Positions 1-7,429 of a stretch of DNA of 16,614 bases are shown here, in pieces (the first letter of the stretch is position 1; every line of letters begins with the position of its first letter). Under the pieces are notes generated by a model that searched no databases, had not been told where the DNA came from, and saw only the letters and a list, made by a program, of their open reading frames with translations. The translations under genes and the position numbers were made by a program. The stretch covers positions 1 through 16,614 of the forward strand of contig BBXU01001228.1 in assembly GCA_001598975.1 (NCBI GenBank), written 5' to 3'. This DNA comes from Parachlorella kessleri (taxonomy: Eukaryota; Chlorophyta; Trebouxiophyceae; Chlorellales; Chlorellaceae).

Positions 1-458
1 GAGGGACTTACCATCACGGTTGCCTGGCAAAGTGGGACTGTGCACTCTCAGGCAACAGCTATAGGGCCAATGCAACCTAGTTGAAGTTCAGCTGCTTACG
101 AAGAAGGACTAACAACCCGAGCAGTTGAGCCTGCAGGGGGTATGGGCACAGCCCTTGTGCGGTGCTTGGCGCACTGCCGACCCGCCTTCTCAGCCTGCTT
201 GCGGCAAGCTGTGATACCTAATTCCCCTTCAGAGGTATGTACTGGAGGCACAGTATACAAAGCCTGCCTATCAATAATGCCAGACTTGGCATCACCAACT
301 TACAAAGTCAAAGATGCATTGCACACACTGCCCTGCTGCTATCATTACAAACAGTCTATCAAAGGCATTGATGGCTAGCAGGTCGTTAATATCAGTACTT
401 TCAACCCTTGCCAGCTGCCGACTGGTCTATGACGTGAGCGAGCCTACGACTGCAGACC
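1..458. other. 3' flank of the carrier gene, no gene seen
   Basis: This stretch lies downstream of the minus-strand carrier stop codon. I see no exon with protein-family resemblance on either strand; the short open frames look like chance. It probably holds the 3' UTR of the carrier gene, with two candidate poly(A) signals listed separately. Confidence 0.6.
345..349 (-). promoter_or_regulatory. Candidate poly(A) signal TGTAA for the carrier gene
   Basis: TTACA on the plus strand gives TGTAA on the minus strand, about 110 bp past the carrier stop codon. A second copy sits at 300-304, about 155 bp past the stop. TGTAA is the usual chlorophyte polyadenylation signal. A 5-base match is weak on its own; position and orientation are what support it. 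Confidence 0.4.
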
Positions 459-2659
459 CTAGCTGAGAGCCGCCCGCACCACTTCAAAAGTAAGGAAGGC
501 CGCCGAGTTGGCGGGGATGCTGCGGGCAAAGCATGGTCCAAAGCCCACCCACAGCCCTCGCCAGCCGCTCGCTGCCCACAGCTGCCTGCTGCAGTCGACT
601 ACCCCCCTGCATTGGACAGGGATGTTGGGTCAGGGTTTCAAAGGCTGCTCTATGCTGGAACAAGCGATCGCTGCACCCACCTTAGTAGACAACTGCTTCA
701 CAGGCAGTGTCCCCAGCTGCTTCTGCCGGGGAGGCGGTGGTTTAGCAGCCTAATAGCAGTCCCACGACGTTGCCGTCAACCCTATCTGTAGGGGCTGCAT
801 ACCCAACCTTTACCTCAACTGCAAAAAGAAAACCACCCTACTGCACTGACTCTTCCACACATAGGCACTCCACGCTCTACCTATCTATACCCGTCATGAC
901 ACTTGCCTATACTGTGGCTTCAAGTAGTTGTCAGTCTGTATCTTGGACTTGATCACGTCTGCCGGGTAGCAGCAGGCCCAGAAGGCGGCCCCAGCCAGGC
1001 CACCAGCCGTCATGAGGGCGCCAGGGCCCAGGCTGGCCGTGCTTTCTAGCCCCTGCAGCTTGCACAGCACTGCACCTGGGCTATTTTACAAACCCCAAGG
1101 ATGCACGACAGTACCCACCAAGCCTGGCAAAGCACCCACCGAGATTTGTAACGACACACCTCGCGTGCTGGCATGCTATTTTACGCAGCAAACTAGGGCA
1201 GCAGGCCAAGCCTACGCACAACACCAATACCCAGCTGGCAGCAGGGGCCATCACAGCAGCTGGCTTCTGCCCACCTGCCACTCTGCTAGCTGCCGCTTTG
1301 AGAGGTCGTACAGACCAAAGTAGGCCGCATTCCCAGGCACCTCGCGCAGCAAGGTGGGCATGAGCCCGCGGAACAGCCCCAGCACCCCGCCCTCATGCCG
1401 CAGCACGTTGCCCATCACACCCAGCGGCCCCTTGAACAGCGCTTCACCAGCCTGCACATGGCAATGTTCAATAGAGCCTCTCGCCTGCAGGTATGAAAGT
1501 CCCAAGGTGTGGCGAGCATTCCAGAGGGAGAAGGCAGCAGTCGTCGACTGTGGGGCCAGCAAGCGTCAACCAACGCAGCTCTCCTCTTGTCCGTAAGTAA
1601 AGCTAAGCGCTGGGCCAAAAACTGCAAGCAGAGCCACCCGCTTTGGTAGATTTGCGACCACACCTGGATTTCCGCTAGCGTGTAGACCTTGCCTGGGGGC
1701 GGCTGCTTGCCCGCCTGCGCCTGCAGCCTGCACTTGAGTAGCTCGGTGGGGGTGGCCATCAGGGACACCGGGATGCCGGCAATCGCACCCGCGAGGCACT
1801 GCTCTGAGGTTGTGAGAGGGGACCCTGCGAGGCAGCTGCACAACACGTTGAGGACATCGGTGCCCTGCCTGCGGGCTACCTCTGCTCGTTGCACTGCTTG
1901 TTGATGCCCCAGAAGTACCTTGGTTTGGAGTTGTTGGCCGGCTGAGACAAATTGCTCGCCTCGTCCCCTGACCCACGCTCTACTTTGCTTTGACCACCCA
2001 ACTCTGGTGATGTGGCTCACCATCTGCATGGCCCAGGATCCGCTCCAAGGCGCCCCAGGTAGAGAACAGCACCGCATTGAAGGCGGCCACTGTGGCTAGG
2101 GGAGCGCCCATACCCTGCAGCAACAGGCAGGGCCCTTGAAGCCTGCGGCCATCACATGCGCAGCCCAGACCCATGGCCCAGCAGCCACGGCTTGACTCTG
2201 GCTTAGACCCAGGCCCGCAGTTCCTCACCAGGGACTATAGCCCACCAGCAAACACATGTAGAGGAGGCGGGGAGCCTGGATTGTGCCCAGCTGGCACACA
2301 GCTGGACTTGCTTGCCTTATAAAGCCCCAGCGGCCCCTGCGCCCTGAGGATGCTGCGTGCAGCAGCCAGTGCTCCGCCCGCCTGCCCAGGGGCTGCCGTC
2401 TGCAGCTTGACTTTGAGGGTGTCCTGCACCCAGCATGGCGGCTGGTTGCAGCAGCTCCCAAGCAGCACTGCTATAGCAAGCAGCACGGGCGGGGTTGCCG
2501 TGCCAGGAGGCGTGCTGCAGGTGGCTAACAGTGGCTTACAAAAGGGTGGCCAACACAAAGCTGGCCCACGCCAGCAGCGGTTCCGCTGGCAAGGTCCACG
2601 ACAATGCTGGTACTTCTTTCTGACCCCTCCCCAGTGCTGAGTGGGAGTGGTTCCTCCAT
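459..2659 (-). CDS. BOU: Mitochondrial carrier protein, BOU/acylcarnitine-carrier type (SLC25 family)
   Basis: Spliced model: complement(join(459..606, 907..1052, 1275..1451, 1664..1824, 2021..2114, 2316..2423, 2540..2659)), 954 nt, 317 aa, phase-consistent throughout. All three carrier repeats are visible: HPFDTLKVKLQ (residues 38-48), TPTELLKCRLQ (132-142) and YPADVIKSKIQ (249-259), each followed by a GLYK/GLFRG/GLWVG-type second motif. The length is normal for a six-helix inner-membrane carrier. LASGTAAGVGQLCVGHPF, YKGMGAPLATVAAFNAVLF, LLREVPGNAA and GFGPCFARSIPANSA match the plant BOU/carnitine-acylcarnitine subgroup. In Arabidopsis, BOU is mitochondrial and needed for photorespiratory glycine metabolism; substrate here is inferred only. 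The PTELLKCRLQ element is also seen in basic amino-acid carriers. The start is the first ATG after an in-frame TAG about 50 bp upstream. Two of the six introns use GC donors. Confidence 0.92.
607..906 (-). other. GC-AG intron (carrier intron 6)
   Basis: The donor reads TATAG|GCAAGT and the acceptor CAATGCAG|GGGGG. Splicing in phase 2 gives KPQYR-GVVDC across the junction, which fits the third carrier repeat. No GT donor near the border keeps the frame. AG|GCAAGT is the classical context for a GC donor. Confidence 0.85.
2115..2315 (-). other. GC-AG intron (carrier intron 2)
   Basis: The donor reads TATAAG|GCAAGC and the acceptor TTGCTGCAG|GGTATG. Phase 0 joining gives LGLYK-GMGAPLATV, the expected carrier sequence between the first matrix helix and transmembrane helix 2. 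Reading on through the donor gives unrelated residues. Confidence 0.85.
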
Positions 2660-3192
2660 CTGGCACGGGGCTGGGGAGGGGAGGAGTCCAGGGGTTGACT
2701 AGCTGTCCCAACCCTGGTCAAAAGTGGTCCGTTCCCTTTGCAGGGGCTCCACTGCATATAGGTAAACGGTCAGGCATAACTCGTAGCAGTAACTTATTCC
2801 GGTCCTCAACTAAGGCTGCTAGGGCAGGGTACGTGATGACAGCATGACACATGACACCAGCTTTGGGTGTTACTGAGCCCATTATAGCTGTCGGGGTGGA
2901 AGGCAGCAGTGCCTACATTTGGTTCGCATAGCACGAGCAACCCAATCTGAACCAGTACTGACTTGCCTGTCACAGCTTTCGTGATCAACCGAAGTGGGTG
3001 ATCCCGTAAGTACAAGAGAACCCCTGGGGGTGAACGTCTCTATTCTTATATCACTCTGAGGTGTCTAGACTTCCCTGCTGGGTCCACCTGGACCAACACG
3101 CAGCCGTACCTCCCGCCCAATCCTTTGGACAGGGTTGTCAGCCCTGTCGATGAAAGTTTCTGCGTTGCGGCTACAGATACAACTTGCCTGTG
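2660..3192. promoter_or_regulatory. Divergent intergenic region between carrier and CBM20 genes
   Basis: This 533-bp gap separates two start codons on opposite strands, so it should contain both promoters and both 5' UTRs. I see no coding exon in it. A strong donor-like CCC|GTAAGT at 3006 on the plus strand could mark a 5' UTR intron of the CBM20 gene, but nothing confirms this. No convincing TATA box stands out. Confidence 0.5.
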
Positions 3193-4890
3193 ATGCATGT
3201 TACATCGACAGTACCGATCAGTGCCGCTGACAAGGTGTTCCGAGCTTACAGAGCTCCGCAGCACCGGCGGTCCATCGCCTGTCAGGCCGTCCAACAGGCC
3301 AGAGACTATGACAAAGGATGCCTCTGCAGCAGGCCAGAAACCAGCAACGGATGCGCTGTGCCTTTCACTGCCTCGGTAGATACTGAGGGGTGAGCACAGA
3401 GACGGACTTGAAGACTTGCTACGCAGTCCTGACTGTCTATAAGGGCGCTGTTGCAACCTGGTGACACCCAGAGTAAGGCCTGTAGGTCCCCGCAGGCAAC
3501 ATCCTTTGGCTCGCATGCTGCAGGCCCTGGATTGCCTGCCTGGGCCAGGCAGGGGACTCACAAGTTTGTGATGACGACCTCACAGAGCTGACTATGCACG
3601 TCTATTTCCAGAGTAAGCGGGCCTCATGGCAGGGGGGCGGGTGCAACAATACCGAGGGGTATGGAACCGCCCCTCTGGCCTCCAGCCAGGGAAATGTGGC
3701 AAGAAATGGCAACACGTGCTGCAAATGCACGTTAGTCGCTGTGCAAGTAGCGTTGAAACACCATGGAGCCAGGCAGTGAGGTACCAGGGTGTGTGATGGC
3801 GCATGGTGTCTACTGCCTGAGCAGGTCAGCCAGGGGAGCACCTGTCACTGGTGGGGAACCATGCGGCCTTTGGCTGCTGGGACCTCAGCAAAGCACTTGT
3901 CCTCAGGTGAGGCATTGGGGAAACAGGGTGAAAAACTTCCACACGTGTTCCCCCTCCGCTCTTTATGAGGCTTGGTTGTTGGCCGACCAGGCAGTGGCAG
4001 ACCTCTCGATTTAAGCATGATGGTGAGCCTGGCCATCCAGGCAGAGGCAGACCCCTCGATTTATGTATAACGCTGAGCCTGGCCGTCCAGGCAGGCTTTG
4101 ACATCAGATTCTTACACAAGCTAATTGCACGTGACGTTATGGCTGGCTGTTGTGGCACTGGTTACATTTCGCACAAACACCCAGTCCAGCATGTATAGCA
4201 CAGCTGACAAATGCCCAGCCTGAGATGAAGGGCAGTCCTGATACACTGTGCCTGGTAGCAGGTGGACCGAGAGCCATGTGTGGCAAACAAGAGCTGCCAT
4301 ATGCGTGGAGCCTGGGACCACTTTGGAGTACAAGTATGTACTGTTCAAGGACTTTGCGGACGAGCCCGTCTGGCAGGCAGGAAAGGTGCGTGGAACTGTA
4401 CAGCACATGTGCTTAGCCTCGCTTGAGCTTCCTGCTTGCTTCCAGCATGGTCTGTCTTTGCAGAGCCGTCTTACACTGCAGTGGCAACCACCTGTTGCTT
4501 CATCTGAAAGTCACACTGCACATGCTCTCACATGGTGTCTAAGAGGTGGGTGGAGACCTGTACCGCTCCTGCGAATAAGAAGGGGAAGTACCAGGACATG
4601 CAGTGCAGTAAAGCATAGCATCCCACGATGCTTTGCCGCTGCAGAACCAGGTGGTGCACATCCCCGAGGACTCAGAGGGGTGGCGCTTCGTGGTAGAGGA
4701 CTCCTGGGATGCCTCAAGGCATGAGCACCATGTAGAGAAGCATGACGAGCATGCCCTGCCGCAGCCCATCCCGCTGGCCTGCTTTGAGTGCGGCGAGTGC
4801 CTCATGCCGCACCTGCACTGGCGGGGCTGCCCCAAAGTGCTGGGGGGTGCAACGCAAGGGCTGGCGGCGCAGGGCCCGGTGGCTGCCTAA
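3193..4890 (+). CDS. CBM20 starch-binding domain protein, probably plastid-targeted
   Basis: Spliced model: join(3193..3389, 3524..3612, 3825..3906, 4262..4385, 4645..4890), 738 nt, 245 aa. Exons 2-5 are firm: LTMHVYFQ-SQPGEHLSLVGNHAAFGCWDL, ALVLR-WTESHVWQ, EPGTTLEYKYVLF and EPVWQAGK-NQVVHIPED are the strands and sugar-binding Trp positions (W114, W130, W160) of a family 20 carbohydrate-binding module, at about residues 86-185. CBM20 binds starch granules or other alpha-glucans. Exon 1 encodes an Arg/Ser/Ala-rich leader with RRSIACQA near residues 25-32, resembling a chloroplast transit peptide; its acceptor partner (3524 versus 3496, 3549 or 3553) is less certain. The first ATG follows an in-frame TGA at 3151. 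After the module comes a His-rich stretch and a Cys-rich tail (C210, C213, C216, H220, H222, C226). No catalytic domain is present, so a scaffold or starch-associated role is inferred. Confidence 0.8.
3981..4095 (+). repeat. 50-bp tandem repeat inside intron 3 of the CBM20 gene
   Basis: Units begin with GGCC at 3981, 4031 and 4081, an exact 50-bp period. Two full copies are followed by a partial third. Shared blocks include CCAGGCAG, GGCAGACC, CCTCGATTTA and GAGCCTGGCC. The array lies wholly within the intron 3907-4261. Confidence 0.9.
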
Positions 4891-4928
4891 CAATGCAGCC
4901 AGGTGCGGGGTGAAAGGAGAGTGTATGA

Positions 4929-4946
4929 TATACTTGTACAAGTATA
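4929..4946. repeat. 18-bp perfect palindrome TATACTTGTACAAGTATA
   Basis: The 18 bases equal their own reverse complement with no spacer. They sit 38 bp after the CBM20 stop codon and about 50 bp before the candidate poly(A) signal, so probably in the 3' UTR. It could be a protein-binding site or arise by chance. Confidence 0.9.
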
Positions 4947-4997
4947 CTTCATGTATTGCTTGCTTCTTGTTTTTGCAAGGCTGGCACGGGCCCATCC

Positions 4998-5002
4998 TGT
5001 AA
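4998..5002 (+). promoter_or_regulatory. Candidate poly(A) signal TGTAA for the CBM20 gene
   Basis: TGTAA lies 108 bp past the TAA stop at 4888-4890 on the same strand. Its distance is reasonable for a chlorophyte 3' UTR and it supports ending the CBM20 gene at 4890. Confidence 0.45.
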
Positions 5003-5760
5003 GCTTCGCTGGTGGGACTTCGTCCGATGTTCAGCTGGTATATGCGATTGCTGGTGTTTGAAAGTGCGGGATACAGAAACACACTGCCCTTTACGGTTGC
5101 CTGCTTTCATTTGCTGATATACAAACCAGCATTACTGGGGAGCTGCCTGCTGTGCCATGAAAGATCTCAGCATCGAGCGCTTTGCTGTCATACCTATTTT
5201 GTTTTACTACACTACCTTGAGTGCGCCTCTGGGCGAGCGCCCTCGGTAGGTATACCTGGCAAGTAGGCAGGATGAATGCTTACAGGGCTCTGCCCTGGCT
5301 TCGCCAAATGGTGGGGTGGTGCATGCCCTATCAGCGTGGGGCCTTGGGCATGGCATGTCCTGCTTTTCAGTTGACCATTTTGGCTCTAAAAAGTGGATGC
5401 ATAGACTAGCGCAGTAGTACTTGTGGGTTGCCTTGTGCCCATGCTTTTGCTGGCCAAGCTAAGCCAGCCAGACATGCCTACTCACTCAACCCAGTTTCAG
5501 GAAATGGCTTCGAAGAGCCTGGGACGCACTTTTCCGACCGTCTTGCGTGCAAGGTTGCGCATGACAGGTGCAATCGCTTCATTTGCCTGCTGATAGCCAT
5601 GCTGGGCTTGCTGGGCCTGACCCGGTTGAGGTATTCCGCAAGTGCCAGCAGTGCAGCTGCAGTGCTGACTAGTGCACGCCTTTGGCATAGCCATTGTTTC
5701 CTAACAGTCTTACCCTCGCTTGTGCTACTCGTTGCTGTACGGTCAACAGGGGACATCATC

Positions 5761-6763
5761 ATGACGACCGACACCCGAGAGGTGACGGTTCGTATCGGGT
5801 TTGGCAGCTGTCTTGGGGACGCCTCTACATACGAGCAGTACAAGATAACCCTCAAAAACGACGGTTCCGACTCGGTAAGCTGCATACCGGCAGGGGACCC
5901 TGCATGGTCTGCTGTCTATGCTGCACCGGGAGTCAGCAGCCTGCAGGTTTGCTTGCTGCGGTGTCTGAAACAGCAGAAGGCTCAGTCAACAGCCGAGAGG
6001 TGTGCAGATCCTGGAGGTGAAGCAGAAGCTTGCAGCGGCAGCCGGCGGCAGCGTGACCCCCGACGACCTGCTCCTCTTCTTTTCAGCCAATGACACCAAG
6101 ATGGGGCGGCAGTACCAGAAGGACCCCAGCGTGGACGAGGCGAAGATCACACTGGCGCAGTACAGCGTGCTGCCCTGGCTGGAGCGCTTCCCCCACTGGC
6201 ACCTCTCTGCCAGCCTGCTGCCGCCTACTCCGCCCCCACCAGGTCAGCGGGGCTCCTAGGCGGGCAGTTCTTGGCAGGCGCACCCACGTTTCAGCACCAG
6301 AGATCTGCTGCACCAGCGTTGCACCAGTTTAATGCCCGTTGTATCCAAGCAGTGCTCCGATGTGGAAGCCATGTGCCATGTGTGTGAAGGGTACAAACAG
6401 TGGGGCGGGGAGGGACACGTGGGGAGGCACAGAGCCGCACCTGGTGTCTAAACGCGGGCCGCAGCTGACTGGTCTCATTTCTCTGTCTCCAGGTATGCCG
6501 CCCTGTGCAGCTCTCTCAACTGAAGTCTGGCTAATCATTTCCTTGGCGGCGCTGCAGGCGAAGCCATCCAGCGCGCCGCCGCGGTTTCCAAGAAGGAGGA
6601 CCCCGACGCGGCCGTCAAGAAGGCCATCACCAGCGGCGAGATCCCCAAGCTTGAGGACCTGCCGGCGCCCTGGGGCCCCAAGCCCTACCAGCCCACACCC
6701 CAGGACGGCAAAGTCCCCAAGTACCCGGAGGGCTTCAGCCCCCTGGTGGACACCGCGGCATGA
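5761..6763 (+). CDS. Ubiquitin-like fold protein with Pro-rich C-terminal tail, function unknown
   Basis: Spliced model: join(5761..5874, 6008..6242, 6558..6763), 555 nt, 184 aa. Donors are GTAAGC and GTCAGC and both acceptors end GCAG. Residues 8-110 follow a beta-grasp order: a strand (VTVRIGF), a second strand (YKITLKND), a helix (ILEVKQKLAAAAGG), then VTPDDLLLFF, which resembles the IPPDQQRLIF segment of ubiquitin, and a closing strand (PHWHLSASLLPP). There is no terminal Gly-Gly, so it is unlikely to be a conjugated modifier. Residues 118-184 form a helix rich in Lys and Asp/Glu, then a Pro-rich tail (PAPWGPKPYQPTPQDG) ending DTAA. I do not recognise the gene by name. The ATG at 5761 begins the first conserved-looking segment. 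Confidence 0.82.
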
Positions 6764-7236
6764 CCCAGCTAGCTAGCTACCTACCTAGCGGGCGGTGCCA
6801 GCGCCTTGCAGCTGCTGGACATGCCTATCTGGAGTGGGTGCAGTGGCATACAAGGTTGATGCACAATCTGAGCTGTGTGCTCGCCGGTGTACTTGAAAAA
6901 GGTGGCAGGCACTGCACGTACAGAGTCAGGCTGCCTTGATAGCGAAGAGGGGGAGAGGGGGGGGGTGCTAGGACGACCTGGCGGCGTGGCTTACCTTGCT
7001 TTGCAACCTGGGAGCAGGCGAGCCTTGTTTGAGTGATATTTGGGGCACTTAGAGGCTGGCGCATGCAGCTTGGGCGTCAACCAGTGGTGCAGGCTGGTTG
7101 GGCCACGCTTATGTAGCCTAGGTATCCACACTTTCTTGGGACGTACTGGGTACGCGTTTATTTTGATCATGAGACTTTCCTAGTTCCCACAGCACGAAAC
7201 TATTAATGAGCTGCACACACTCCTGGTCTTCATGGT

Positions 7237-7241
7237 TGTAA
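7237..7241 (+). promoter_or_regulatory. Candidate poly(A) signal TGTAA for the ubiquitin-like gene
   Basis: TGTAA lies 474 bp past the stop codon on the same strand. Long 3' UTRs are common in chlorophytes, so this is plausible but weak. I found no TGTAA within the same gap on the minus strand for the converging gene. Confidence 0.35.
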
Positions 7242-7293
7242 TGGGCACTCTGTGTTGCTTACCAAGCTAGTGTGACCACTGTGCAGTGCTCTG

Positions 7294-7319
7294 AGCTTAA
7301 AAAAGCTTAAAAGCTTAAA
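7294..7319 (+). repeat. Three close copies of AGCTTAAA
   Basis: AGCTTAAA starts at 7294, 7304 and 7312, separated by 10 and 8 bp. The AT-rich cluster contrasts with its surroundings and ends about 110 bp before the stop codon of the MTHFR-like gene, inside its probable 3' UTR. Confidence 0.75.
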
Positions 7320-7429
7320 GCTGCAGGTACGTAGGAGGTGTCATGTATTCCGAGGAAGCCGGTCTGCTGGCAGTCAGGTGGTGTTCACAGATACAGCACT
7401 GCCCAGAACGACTCTCACTGCAAGCCATC

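Larger units (their letters stand above)
4891..5760. other. Intergenic region between CBM20 and ubiquitin-like genes
   Basis: This 870-bp gap between two tandem genes should hold the CBM20 3' UTR and the promoter and 5' UTR of the next gene. The frame of the next gene stays open upstream to about 5428, but that translation has no family resemblance and no sensible ATG start, so I treat it as 5' UTR. Beyond the palindrome and TGTAA I see nothing. Confidence 0.5.
6764..7429. other. Convergent intergenic region
   Basis: The gap lies between two genes that point toward each other and should carry both 3' UTRs. Just after the TGA is a short CTAG/CTAC microsatellite (about 6768-6788). A G5-AGA-G9 run lies at 6949-6965. 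AGCTTAAA occurs three times close together at 7294-7319. No exon is visible. Confidence 0.5.

Noticed and set aside
3197..3376. Alternative leader MLHRQYRS... in another frame for the CBM20 gene
   Set aside because: It needs a weaker GTAGAT donor at 3376 and lacks the RRSIACQA cleavage-like site. It remains a second choice because both donors are phase 2.
3046..3561. 171-codon minus-strand open frame opposite the CBM20 leader
   Set aside because: The composition is Ser/Arg/Gly-rich with no family resemblance, and it overlaps the better supported plus-strand exons.
3594..3779. Open frame giving VAVQVALKHHG near 3738-3770, resembling a CBM20 first strand
   Set aside because: No splice donor after it joins in phase to the next CBM20 exon, whereas the GTAAGC donor at 3613 joins exactly (YFQ-SQPGEHLSLVG), so this lies in an intron.
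5428..5760. N-terminal extension of the ubiquitin-like protein in the same frame
   Set aside because: It begins at a non-ATG codon, has Cys-rich random-looking sequence, and the conserved-looking fold starts right after the ATG at 5761.
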